From positions 1 through 64,000 of the forward strand of contig NZ_JBFAPK010000010.1 in NCBI RefSeq assembly GCF_040676675.1: a DNA stretch of 64,000 bases. Direction: 5' to 3'. The position numbers and the translations under genes were made by a program. Shown here one piece after another: positions 45,876 to 55,281 of this stretch. Origin of the DNA: JBFAPK01 sp040676675. GTDB taxonomy: Bacteria > Actinomycetota > Actinomycetes > Mycobacteriales > Micromonosporaceae. How positions within the stretch are numbered: the stretch's first letter is position 1; the number at the start of each line of letters is the position of its first letter. The notes under the pieces were generated by a model. The model was not told the origin of the DNA. It worked only from the letters and a program-made list of their open reading frames with translations, and did not search any database.

Positions 45876-46781
45876 TCAGAGCGCGTTGCCGAAGGTGTCG
45901 CAGGACTTCGGGTCGCCGCTGTCGTAGCCGCGCCGGAACCACTGCTGCCGCTGCTCGGAGGTGCCGTGGGTGAACTGCGACTCGTCCACCCGGCCGCCGG
46001 ACTTCTTCTGGATGGTGTCGTCCCCGATCGCCGCGGCGGTGTCCAGCCCCTCCTGGATGTCCCGGTCGGTGATGCTCTTGAAGATCTTCTGTCCCTTGGC
46101 GTCCGAGGTGCCGGTCGCGTTGCGGGCCCAGGCGCCCGCGTAGCAGTCGGCCTGCAGTTCGAGCCGGACGGAGAGCTGGTTGGCGTTGTCCGGGTCGCGC
46201 TGCTGCTGGCGGCGCATCTGCGCCTCGGTGCCGACCAGGTCCTGCACGTGGTGCCCGTACTCGTGCGCCAACACGTACGGCTGGGCGAACTCGCCGGGTG
46301 CGCCGAACTCGTCGGCGAGCTGCTGGTAGAAGGTCAGGTCGATGTAGACGTGGTCGTCCTCCGGGCAGTAGAACGGCCCCACCCCGGAGTCGGCCTGCCC
46401 GCAGCCGGTGCTGACCGCCTGGCTGAACAGCACGGTGTCCGCCTCCCGGTACGGCTTGCCGAAGTGCTGCGGCATCGCCTGCTGCCAGTACGCCTGGATG
46501 GAGTTGACGTAGAGGGTGTTGCGGCAGTCGAGCTTGCGCAGCGCGTCGTCGGCCGAGCACTCCCGCTCGATGGAGGTGTTGTCCCCCTGCTGGCCACCGC
46601 CGTCGCCACCGGTCATGGCGTTGAGGCCGAACCCGCCGCCGACCAGCGCCACCAGTACGGCGATGGCGAGCCCGACCAGGCCCCCGCCGCCGATCGGCAG
46701 ACCGAATCCGCCGCCCCCACCGGACCCACGCCGGTCCTCCACCTGACTGGTGTCGATCTGCGCGTCCTCGTTGAGCTCCAT
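45876..46781 (-). CDS. Membrane-anchored neutral zinc metallopeptidase
   Basis: The 301-residue protein belongs to the YpfJ/KPN_02809-type putative neutral zinc metallopeptidases: zinc motif HEYGHHVQ with the third ligand in LELQADCYAGAWA. A single hydrophobic segment (GLVGLAIAVLVALVGGGFGL, about residues 33-52) follows a Gly-rich cytoplasmic N-terminus, so the catalytic part is outside. Several cysteines (ECSADDALRKLDC, TGCGQ, YCPED, KSCD) may form disulfides. I use the ATG at 46781; the frame extends to 46862 with no better start. It is divergent from the ABC-F leader. Confidence 0.87.
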   Translation of the reverse strand: MELNEDAQIDTSQVEDRRGSGGGGGFGLPIGGGGLVGLAIAVLVALVGGGFGLNAMTGGDGGGQQGDNTSIERECSADDALRKLDCRNTLYVNSIQAYWQQAMPQHFGKPYREADTVLFSQAVSTGCGQADSGVGPFYCPEDDHVYIDLTFYQQLADEFGAPGEFAQPYVLAHEYGHHVQDLVGTEAQMRRQQQRDPDNANQLSVRLELQADCYAGAWARNATGTSDAKGQKIFKSITDRDIQEGLDTAAAIGDDTIQKKSGGRVDESQFTHGTSEQRQQWFRRGYDSGDPKSCDTFGNAL

Positions 46782-46897
46782 CACGACCCCGATCGCCGAT
46801 TCGTCCCTGTCTTGTCCCGTCTGTCGCCGGATGACGTCCGGACGGTGTTTCCGGTACCCCATGATCTTGATTGGTAATCCGGCTGACCGGGTGCCCG

Positions 46898-46903
46898 TAT
46901 GCT
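46898..46903 (+). promoter_or_regulatory. Candidate -10 box for the ABC-F leader
   Basis: TATGCT ends 7 bases before the A of the uORF ATG at 46911, which is the spacing expected if transcription starts at that A and the uORF message is leaderless. No convincing -35 box at standard spacing was found. This is inferred from position only. Confidence 0.5.
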
Positions 46904-46910
46904 CGGTACT

Positions 46911-46940
46911 ATGGACGGCGTGAAGCTCTGCGAAGGCTGA
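46911..46940 (+). CDS. Leader peptide uORF MDGVKLCEG
   Basis: A nine-codon ORF (ATG to TGA) lies directly upstream of an intrinsic terminator hairpin and 87 bases before the ABC-F start. This is the layout of a ribosome-sensed attenuator. It has no Shine-Dalgarno and probably starts at the transcript end. Its 3' part (46935-46939, GGCTG) can pair with CAGCC at 46948-46952, which invades the left arm of the terminator, and 46931-46940 is complementary to 46995-47004 over 10 bases. Translation is inferred. Confidence 0.6.
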   Translation: MDGVKLCEG

Positions 46941-46949
46941 ACCGCCGCA

Positions 46950-46985
46950 GCCGACGGGAAGGTTCGACCCCGTCGGCTCGTTTTT
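46950..46985 (+). terminator. Intrinsic terminator (attenuator) in the ABC-F leader
   Basis: GCCGACGGG (46950-46958) and CCCGTCGGC (46969-46977) form a perfect 9-bp stem with a 10-base loop, followed by TCGTTTTT. It is a full stem-plus-T-tract terminator, rare elsewhere in this window, placed between a short uORF and the ABC-F gene. Readthrough would be needed for abcF expression. Confidence 0.82.
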
Positions 46986-47027
46986 GTGCCTGAGTCAGCC
47001 TTCGACCCCGAGAGCGAGTTCCCTTAG

Positions 47028-48635
<1,608 letters not shown>

Positions 48636-49202
48636 GCCGGGGCGCCGCCACGGCCCCGCAGCAACGGTCCGAGGAAGTCGCCGCGCCCGTGGGTCGTCGA
48701 CCACCGTCGGCACCGGGAACCGCCCTCGGGCGGTCACCGGGGCGACGGCGGCCGGCCGGACCGGGTCGGTGCCGGGCGGGCGCGCCCCGACGAGGCTGGT
48801 CGCCACGGGACCGTACGCACCAGCGCACGTCGGCGCCGCCGTACCGGTGGCTACCCGCGGCGACAATCCGCCCCGGTCGCGGCGGTCCGGTCCGGGCGGA
48901 GATGAACGGCCCCGCCAGCGCGATGATGGCGTCGATTTCGGTACCGGCAAAGACGATTGCCGCTGCGACAACGTTGCCAAGCCGGCCCGGCTTCCGGGGC
49001 CCAGTACGCTGCGGTTCCGGACGGTTGGAAGTGTGGTCTACAGTGGGAGTTTTTCGCGCACCTTTGCGCAATCACCTATCGGGAAATTGACAATGCTGTG
49101 CGTGTCGGTTGGCGAAGAGTTGATATCTGGCGCATGATCGTTCGAGGCGGTCTAATAGGTGGGACCGTATCGAACCGCACAGCTGGGACGTGAGGAATCA
49201 AC
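48636..49202. other. 567-base intergenic region
   Basis: No gene is supported here. A minus-strand frame of 173 codons over 48550-49071 overlaps abcF and has shadow-type composition. A 7-bp stem ACCGCCC/GGGCGGT at 48719-48734 may terminate abcF. From about 48930 to 49200 the GC content drops, with TTGACA at 49087-49092 and a GAGGAATC Shine-Dalgarno before 49203, so this part probably holds the promoter of the HTH gene; no matching -10 could be fixed. Confidence 0.45.
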
Positions 49203-49430
49203 ATGGCAGCCACCGGCACAGCCACCAGCACCGAGAAGGGTCGCCGGATCGTCGGAGCCGAGCGCCAGACGCTCGCGAAAGACCTGGTCAAGCGCTACAC
49301 GTCCGGCGAGAGCATTCGTGCCCTGGCGGCCTCGACCGGCCGTTCCTACGGGTTCATCCACCGGGTGCTCACGGAGTCCGGCGTACAGCTGCGCCAGCGC
49401 GGCGGTGCGCGCCGCCGCAAGAAGGCGTGA
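49203..49430 (+). CDS. Small helix-turn-helix protein (75 aa)
   Basis: The basic 75-residue protein has a single HTH, roughly residues 34-60 (GESIRALAASTGRSYGFIHRVLTESG), and an Arg/Lys-rich tail GGARRRKKA. Near-identical small proteins are, to my knowledge, widely conserved in actinobacteria and act as probable DNA-binding proteins, but I know of no assigned function. The ATG at 49203 has a GTGAGGAATC Shine-Dalgarno. An enoyl-CoA hydratase gene follows 46 bases later on the same strand. Confidence 0.85.
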   Translation: MAATGTATSTEKGRRIVGAERQTLAKDLVKRYTSGESIRALAASTGRSYGFIHRVLTESGVQLRQRGGARRRKKA

Positions 49431-49476
49431 GGGACTCATTCGCCACGGCCGTACCCGCCCGATACCGGGACTTCCG

Positions 49477-50241
49477 GTGACCACGGACGGCGGTGTGCGG
49501 CTGGATTGCACGGGGCCGGTGGCAACTGTCACGTTGTCCCGGCCCGACGTGCTCAATGCGCAGACGCCGGCGATGTGGCGGGCCTTGCGCGAGTTCTCCC
49601 GCGACCTGCCCGCGGAGGTGCGGGTCGTGGTGGTACGCGGCGCGGGACGGGCCTTCTCGGCCGGTCTGGACCGGTCGATCGCGACCGGGTCCGGCCCCGA
49701 CACGTTCGGTGAGCTGACCGCGCTCGCGCCCGAGGAGGCCGCCGCGCGCATCGCGGAGTTCCAGGAGGCGTTCACCTGGCTGCACCGGCCGGACCTGATC
49801 TCGGTCGCGGCGGTGCAGGGGCACGCCATCGGGGCCGGCTTCCAACTCGCGCTCGCCTGCGACCTCCGGGTACTGGCCGAGGACGCCAGTCTCTCGATGG
49901 CCGAGGTGACACTGGGGCTGGTGCCCGACCTGGCCGGCACGAAGCGCCTCGTCGACCTGGTCGGCTACGCCCGCGCGCTGGAGATCTGCGTCACCGGGCG
50001 GCGCCTGGACGCCGCCGAGGCGCACCGGCTCGGGCTCGCCACGCTCGTCGTACCCCCAAACCAGCTCGACGACGCGGTGCGCGACCTGACCGGGGCAGTG
50101 CTCGCCGGGGACCGCAATGCCGTGATCGAGATCAAGGCGTTGCTGGCCGGCGCGGCCGGCCGGTCGGCGGCCGACCAGCAGCGGGCCGAGCGAGAGGCGC
50201 AGACCCGGCGGCTGCGCGACCTCGCGGGCGTCGGCGAATAG
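49477..50241 (+). CDS. Enoyl-CoA hydratase/isomerase-family protein
   Basis: The 254-residue crotonase-fold protein has the oxyanion-hole regions AGRAFSAGLD and VQGHAIGAGFQLALACD and one catalytic Glu in LSMAEVTLGLVPDLAG. These support hydration or isomerisation of an acyl-CoA. The GTG at 49477 follows weak Shine-Dalgarno sequence. No other fatty-acid genes are close, so the substrate is open. Confidence 0.87.
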   Translation: MTTDGGVRLDCTGPVATVTLSRPDVLNAQTPAMWRALREFSRDLPAEVRVVVVRGAGRAFSAGLDRSIATGSGPDTFGELTALAPEEAAARIAEFQEAFTWLHRPDLISVAAVQGHAIGAGFQLALACDLRVLAEDASLSMAEVTLGLVPDLAGTKRLVDLVGYARALEICVTGRRLDAAEAHRLGLATLVVPPNQLDDAVRDLTGAVLAGDRNAVIEIKALLAGAAGRSAADQQRAEREAQTRRLRDLAGVGE

Positions 50242-50350
50242 CCCCTCCCGGGGCGGTCGGACGGGTCCGGGCTGGCCGTCGACGCCGACCGGTAAGGAGC
50301 ATTCGGGGAACAAGACAGTTACCTCGCGAGTTGTCGTAGGCGTCGGAGAG

Positions 50351-50367
50351 ACTGGTCGTCGACCAGT
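50351..50367. promoter_or_regulatory. Palindrome upstream of the ABC exporter
   Basis: ACTGGTCG-T-CGACCAGT is a 17-base inverted repeat with 8-base arms, about 100 bases before the exporter start. Its size and position fit an operator for a dimeric repressor, but no regulator gene is adjacent. Confidence 0.5.
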
Positions 50368-50462
50368 GGTCCCGTGCGCCGCGGTGGCGGCGGATCGGTA
50401 GATCAGGTCCGAGCCCGCCGCGCGGCGGTGTAGACCGGACGAAAACGGCACGGAGGTGGCGG

Positions 50463-52457
50463 GTGACCAACCCGATGGCCGGCGGTATGGCCAGCTGGAG
50501 CATGCTGCGCTCGATGCGCAGCCGCGACGACGTCAAGGGTCGCCGGGTCAGCCGGGCCACGGCCAACCGCATCGTCGCGTTCGCCCGCCCGTATCGGCGC
50601 GACATCGTGGTCTTCCTGATCACCGTGGTCCTCTCGGCCGTGATCGGCGTCGCCACGCCGGTGCTCGCCGGTGACGTGGTCAACGCGATCAGCCGGGGCG
50701 GCAACTCGGCCGGGGCCGTCGTGGTCCGGCTGGCACTGCTGATCGCGGCGCTGGCGGTCGTCGACGCGCTCTTCTCGCTGGCCCAGCGGTGGTACTCGGC
50801 GCGGATCGGGGAGGGGATCATCCTCGACCTGCGGACCAGGGTCTACGACCACGTGCAGCGCATGCCGCTGCAGTTCTTCACCCGGACCCAGACCGGCGCG
50901 CTGGTGAGCCGCCTCAACAACGACGTGCTCGGCGCCCAGCGGGCCTTCACCTCCACCCTCTCCGGGGTGGTCAGCAACGTCATCCAGCTGGTCCTCACCG
51001 CGGCGGTGATGTTCAGCCTCTCCTGGCAGATCACCGTGCTGTCGCTGATCCTGCTGCCGATCTTCATCATCCCGGCCCGCCGCGTCGGGCGCCGGCTCGC
51101 CGAGATCACCCGTGAGTCGTACGACCTGGACGCGAAGATGAACGCGACCATGACCGAGCGGTTCAACGTGGCCGGGGCGCTGCTGGTCAAGCTCTTCGGC
51201 CGGCCCGACGTCGAGGCGCGGCGCTTCGGCGAGCGGGCCGAGCGGGTCCGCGACATCGGCATCCAGTCCGCGATGTTCTCGCGTACGTTCTTCGTGGCGA
51301 TGCTGCTGGTCGCCTCCCTGGCCCAGGCGCTCACGTACGGGCTGGGCGGCTGGCTGGCCGTGCGCGGCGCCGTCAGCGCCGGTACCGTCGTCACCCTCGC
51401 GCTGCTGCTCACCCGCCTCTACGGGCCGCTCACCGCGCTCTCCAACGTCCGCGTCGACGTGATGAGCGCGCTGGTCTCCTTCGACCGGGTCTTCGAGGTG
51501 CTCGACCTCACCCCGTCCATCGCCGAGAAGCCGGACGCCGTACCGGTGCCGCGCGGCTCGGGCCGGCTGGAGTTCCGCGACGTGCGGTTCCGCTACCCGA
51601 GCGCGGCCGAGGTCTCGCTCGCCTCGCTGGAGGATGTGGCCACGCTGGACCGCACCGCCCCCGAGCCCGTGCTGCGCGGCGTCTCCTTCGCGGTCGAGCC
51701 CGGCCAGATGGTGGCGCTGGTCGGACCGTCCGGTGCCGGCAAGTCCACCACCTCGATGCTGATCTCCCGGATCTACGACGTCACCGACGGCGCCGTGCTG
51801 GTCGGCGGGGTGGACGTCCGCGACGCCACCCTCGACTCGCTGCGCGACGAGATCGGCGTGGTCACCCAGGACTCGCACTTGTTCCACGAGACCATCGCCG
51901 AGAACCTGCGCTACGCCAAGCCGGACGCCACCGACGACGAACTCTGGGCGGCCCTGCGCGGCGCCCAGGTGGCCGACCTCGTCGAGGCGCTGCCCGACGG
52001 GTTGCAGACCGTGGTCGGCGAGCGCGGCTACCGCTTCTCCGGCGGCGAGAAGCAGCGCATCGCCATCGCCCGGCTGCTGCTCAAGGCCCCGTCCATCGTG
52101 ATCCTCGACGAGGCGACCGCGCACCTGGACTCCGAGTCCGAGGCCGCCGTGCAGCGGGCGCTCTCGGTCGCCCTCGCGGGGCGTACGGCCCTGGTCATCG
52201 CGCACCGCCTCTCCACCGTGCGGGACGCCGACCAGATCCTGGTGCTCGACGGCGGGCGGATCGTGGAGCGGGGACGGCACGAGGAACTCGTGGCGGTCGG
52301 TGGCCTCTACGCCGAGCTGTACCGCACCCAGTTCGCGGTCGCCGACTCGCCGGCCCCGTACGCCGACGCGACCGGCCCCGAGCCGGTGGTCACCACCCTG
52401 CCGCTGCGCGACTACGTCGCCGACGACGCCCTGCCGCCGGCCCCCGCCCCGAACTGA
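50463..52457 (+). CDS. ABC exporter, fused permease and ATPase (multidrug/lipid type)
   Basis: The 664-residue half-transporter has six predicted membrane helices in residues about 40-320, the coupling-region QFFTRTQTGALVSRLNNDV, and an ATPase domain from about residue 365: Walker A GPSGAGKST, Walker B IVILDEATAHLD, H-loop IAHRLSTV. The signature is FSGGEKQR in place of LSGGQ. It should work as a homodimer or with an unseen partner. The GTG at 50463 has a GGAGG Shine-Dalgarno 6 bases upstream. The substrate is unknown. Confidence 0.9.
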   Translation: MTNPMAGGMASWSMLRSMRSRDDVKGRRVSRATANRIVAFARPYRRDIVVFLITVVLSAVIGVATPVLAGDVVNAISRGGNSAGAVVVRLALLIAALAVVDALFSLAQRWYSARIGEGIILDLRTRVYDHVQRMPLQFFTRTQTGALVSRLNNDVLGAQRAFTSTLSGVVSNVIQLVLTAAVMFSLSWQITVLSLILLPIFIIPARRVGRRLAEITRESYDLDAKMNATMTERFNVAGALLVKLFGRPDVEARRFGERAERVRDIGIQSAMFSRTFFVAMLLVASLAQALTYGLGGWLAVRGAVSAGTVVTLALLLTRLYGPLTALSNVRVDVMSALVSFDRVFEVLDLTPSIAEKPDAVPVPRGSGRLEFRDVRFRYPSAAEVSLASLEDVATLDRTAPEPVLRGVSFAVEPGQMVALVGPSGAGKSTTSMLISRIYDVTDGAVLVGGVDVRDATLDSLRDEIGVVTQDSHLFHETIAENLRYAKPDATDDELWAALRGAQVADLVEALPDGLQTVVGERGYRFSGGEKQRIAIARLLLKAPSIVILDEATAHLDSESEAAVQRALSVALAGRTALVIAHRLSTVRDADQILVLDGGRIVERGRHEELVAVGGLYAELYRTQFAVADSPAPYADATGPEPVVTTLPLRDYVADDALPPAPAPN

Positions 52458-52517
52458 GCGGGTGCCCGAGCAGGCCCGCCAGCCTTCGCGGCGACACCCG
52501 CCGAGCCCGCCGGCGGC

Positions 52518-53072
52518 TCAGGGCGCGTCCGGTACCGCCGCCGCGGCCCGCAGCTCGGCGAAGGCCGCCGCCAGCGTGTCCGGCGTGTAGTGGGCGTTGA
52601 GGCCGCTCGGGTTCGGCAGCACCCACACCCGCGCGGGCCCGAGCCGCTCCGGCTGCCGGCCGAAGCCGGCCTTCGGCCGCGCGAACGCGATCCGGTACGC
52701 GGTCACCCCGACCACCGCCACCCAGCTCGGGCGGTACCGCTCGGCCTTCTCCGCCAGCACCCGCGCCCCGGCCACCAGCTCGGCCGCGGTGAGCTCGTCG
52801 GCCCGCGCGGTGGCCCGCTCGACCAGGTTGGTGATCCCCAGGCCGTACCGGAGCAGTTCCTCCTGCTCCTCCGGCGGCACCTGCCGGGGCGTGAAGCCGC
52901 CGCGGTGCAGCGCCGGCCAGAAGCGGTTGCCGGGGCGGGCGAAGTGCCGTCCGGTCGCGCCCGAGTAGAGGCCCGGGTTGATCCCACAGAAGAGCACCCG
53001 CAACCCCGGCGCGATCAGGTCCGGGATCGTCGTTCCGGCCGCCGCCGCCACCTGGTCCCGGGTCGGTCGCAC
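52518..53072 (-). CDS. mug: G/U mismatch-specific DNA glycosylase (MUG family)
   Basis: The 184-residue protein has the MUG active-site motif GINPGLYSGATGRHFA near residue 30 and the DNA-intercalation motif PNPSGLNAHY near residue 153. It removes uracil or ethenocytosine mispaired with guanine. It starts at a GTG (53072) and is convergent with the ABC exporter. Confidence 0.92.
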   Translation of the reverse strand: MRPTRDQVAAAAGTTIPDLIAPGLRVLFCGINPGLYSGATGRHFARPGNRFWPALHRGGFTPRQVPPEEQEELLRYGLGITNLVERATARADELTAAELVAGARVLAEKAERYRPSWVAVVGVTAYRIAFARPKAGFGRQPERLGPARVWVLPNPSGLNAHYTPDTLAAAFAELRAAAAVPDAP

Positions 53073-53196
53073 GGTCCGACCCTACCCAGCCCTCGGCGTA
53101 CGCCGGCACCGGCCGGCGCGCGCCCGCCTCCCTGGGCGGCGCGAGCGGGAGCGCCGAGCACGGGCGGGTCTGTCTTCGCGCGTGGCGCGAGCGGGC

Positions 53197-53958
53197 TCAG
53201 AGCGCGCGCAGCGCGCCGCCGTCGACCGGCAGGGTCAGGCCGGTCAGGTAGCTCGCGGCCGGCGAGAGGACGAACGCGGCGACCCGCCCGAACTCGGCCG
53301 GATCGCCCAGCCGCCCCAGCGGGATCAGCGCCTCGGCCTGGGCCCGGGCCCGCTCCGGGTCGCCCGAGGCGGCGAACAGCTCCCGGTTCCGGTCGGTGAG
53401 GATCCGGCCCGGCAGCAGCCCGACGAACCGTACGCCCCGCGGGCCGAACTCGTCGGACATGTCCTTGGCCACTCCGACCAGGCCGGGGCGCAGCCCGTTG
53501 GAGATGCCGAGCCCCGTCAGCGGGGAACGGGCCGAGGAGGAGAGCACCAGGGCGATCGCGCCGCCCTCCGGCAGCGCCGCGGCGACCGTACGGGCGAGCC
53601 GCACCGAGCCCAGGAAGACCGTCTCGAACGACTCGCGCCACTGCTCGTCGCTGACCTGCGCGGCGGTGCCCAGCGGCGGCCCGCCGACCGAGACGAGCGC
53701 GCCGTCGAGCCGCCCGAACCGGTCCCGGGCCAGGTCGACCAGGCGCTGGGCCGTCTCCGGCCGGGCCAGGTCGGCCGGTACGCCGATCGCCCGCTCCGGA
53801 CCGCCGAGCCGCGCCGCGGCCGACTCGACCCGCTCCGCGTCGCGCGCGGAGAGCACCACCCGGGCGCCCTCGGCCACCAGCGCCTCGGCGGTGGCGAAAC
53901 CCAGCCCGCGGGAGGCTCCGGTCAGGACGAAGACGCGATCGGCGAGTCCGAGATCCAT
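53197..53958 (-). CDS. SDR-family protein lacking the catalytic tyrosine
   Basis: The 253-residue protein has the Rossmann motif VLTGASRGLG near residue 11 and a C-terminal LSPAASYLTGLTLPVDGG typical of SDRs. The catalytic region reads LSSSARSPLTGLGISNGLRPGLVGVAKDM: the serine is present, but the Y-x3-K pair is replaced by N-G-L-R. This puts it in an atypical subgroup whose redox activity is doubtful. The upstream frames toward 53641 are shadows. It is followed by mug on the same strand after 124 bases. Confidence 0.85.
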   Translation of the reverse strand: MDLGLADRVFVLTGASRGLGFATAEALVAEGARVVLSARDAERVESAAARLGGPERAIGVPADLARPETAQRLVDLARDRFGRLDGALVSVGGPPLGTAAQVSDEQWRESFETVFLGSVRLARTVAAALPEGGAIALVLSSSARSPLTGLGISNGLRPGLVGVAKDMSDEFGPRGVRFVGLLPGRILTDRNRELFAASGDPERARAQAEALIPLGRLGDPAEFGRVAAFVLSPAASYLTGLTLPVDGGALRAL

Positions 53959-53992
53959 GAGCAGAGATCTTGCCGTACCCGATGGTCGGCCG

Positions 53993-54433
53993 CTACCCGC
54001 GGTCGGCGCCGAGCAGCCACACCCGGCCGGCGACCTGGACCGCGTACGCCCGGCCCACCCGTCGTACGGCCGGCAGCCGGCGCGGGCGGGGCGGCCGGTT
54101 CCCGTCGTAACGCCAGCGGACCTCGCGGAGCGCGAGTTCCCGCGCGGCCGGCACCGGCAGCGGTCCGCGCGCCGCGAGCGACCGGGCCAGGTCCCACCCG
54201 TCGCGAAGCGAGCCCCCCGTCGGCCGGCGCGCGGCCCACTCGGCGAAGGTGCCGCCCCAGTCGGGGCCGAGGCCGGCGGCGAGCAGCGGCCAGTGCCGGG
54301 CCACGTCGCCGGCCCGCTTGCGCAGCAACGCCTGCCGGGCCGCGCCGACCAGCCGGTCGTCGAAGCCCTCCGGTACGGCGGCGCCGGCCACCAGCGCCGC
54401 CACCAGTTCCGCCTGTCGGCTCGCGTAGCTCAT
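53993..54433 (-). CDS. Small partner protein of the DUF692 enzyme
   Basis: The 146-residue protein begins MSYASRQAELVAALV and its ATG overlaps the DUF692 stop as ATGA. It is Arg/Trp-rich (DVARHWPLLAAGLGPDWGGTFAEWAARR) and ends with a beta-rich YAVQVAGRVWLLG. I do not recognise a named domain beyond similarity to unassigned actinobacterial proteins next to DUF692 genes. By analogy with MbnC and other DUF692 partners, a role in substrate binding is inferred. Confidence 0.72.
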   Translation of the reverse strand: MSYASRQAELVAALVAGAAVPEGFDDRLVGAARQALLRKRAGDVARHWPLLAAGLGPDWGGTFAEWAARRPTGGSLRDGWDLARSLAARGPLPVPAARELALREVRWRYDGNRPPRPRRLPAVRRVGRAYAVQVAGRVWLLGADRG

Positions 54434-55281
54434 GTGATCGACGGGTGGCCGGCGGCGGTGGCGATGGCGTCCAGTTCGGCCCGGAGCGCCGCGGCGGGCG
54501 GGTAGTGGCCGTCGCGTTCGAGCAGGACCGACGGCGGGCGGTGCCGGGCGGAGAGCTCCCCAAGCAGGTCGAGCACCGCGGGCGGTACCGGGTCGGTGTG
54601 CGTGTCGTGGTAGAGGCCGCCGTGCTCGGCGCCGCCCGCAACGTGCACGTAGGCGATCCGCTCCAGCGGCAGCCGGTCCAGCAGGTCGAGCGGGTCGCCG
54701 CCACGGTTGCGGGCGTTGGCGAAGACGTTGGCGACGTCCAGGAGCAGCAGCGCCTCGCTGCGCTCCAGGATCTCGGTGAGGAACTGCGCCTCGTCCAGCT
54801 CGTCGTCCGGCCAGTCGAAGAGCGCCGCGATCGGTTCGAGCGCGATGGGCACGCCCAGCGCCGCCCGGGTACGGCCGACGTTGGCGACGACCGCGTCGAC
54901 CGCCTCCCGGGTGCGCGGGATCGGCAGCAGGTGCCCGGCCTCCAGCCCGCCCGCCCGGACGAAGGCGATGTGCTCGCTGACCAGCGGCGCGTCGAGCGCC
55001 TCGGCCACCCGGGCGAGGTGGGCGACGCGTTCCGGCTCGACGGGATCGGCGCCGCCGAGGGAGAGCCGCACCCCGTGCGGTACGACCGCCACGCCGCGCC
55101 CGCGCAGCTCGGCGAGCGGCGCGGGTACCGGACCCTCGGCGGTCAGCGTCTCGGCGACGACCTCGACGAACCGTATGCCGGGCAGGTCGGCGACGAAGCC
55201 CGAGATCTCGGGGCGCCAACCGATGCCGACCCCGTAACCGGGAACCTCCGCCGGTGGTCGGGGTTCCGTACGCTCAGCCAC
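54430..55281 (-). CDS. DUF692 multinuclear non-haem iron oxidase (MbnB-like)
   Basis: The 283-residue TIM-barrel protein has the DUF692 metal ligands spread as expected: VPHGVRLSLGG, LVSEHIAFV, ALEPIA, LLLDVANVFANARN, YVHVAGG, YHDTHTDPVP and LLERDGHYP. Family members (MbnB, TglH) use two or three iron ions and O2 to modify cysteine in ribosomal peptides. The start is taken as GTG 55281, which overlaps the stop of the upstream membrane-protein gene by 8 bases; longer forms would read Ala-rich sequence antiparallel to nothing conserved. The upstream protein ends in a Cys-rich tail, so the likely substrate is encoded next door. Confidence 0.87.
   Translation of the reverse strand: MAERTEPRPPAEVPGYGVGIGWRPEISGFVADLPGIRFVEVVAETLTAEGPVPAPLAELRGRGVAVVPHGVRLSLGGADPVEPERVAHLARVAEALDAPLVSEHIAFVRAGGLEAGHLLPIPRTREAVDAVVANVGRTRAALGVPIALEPIAALFDWPDDELDEAQFLTEILERSEALLLLDVANVFANARNRGGDPLDLLDRLPLERIAYVHVAGGAEHGGLYHDTHTDPVPPAVLDLLGELSARHRPPSVLLERDGHYPPAAALRAELDAIATAAGHPSIT

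Noticed and set aside
46995..47004. Sequestration of the abcF ribosome site by the 10-base complement to the uORF end
   Set aside because: The complement lies 24 bases before the abcF ATG, so it does not cover the start region; its role in the leader stays open.
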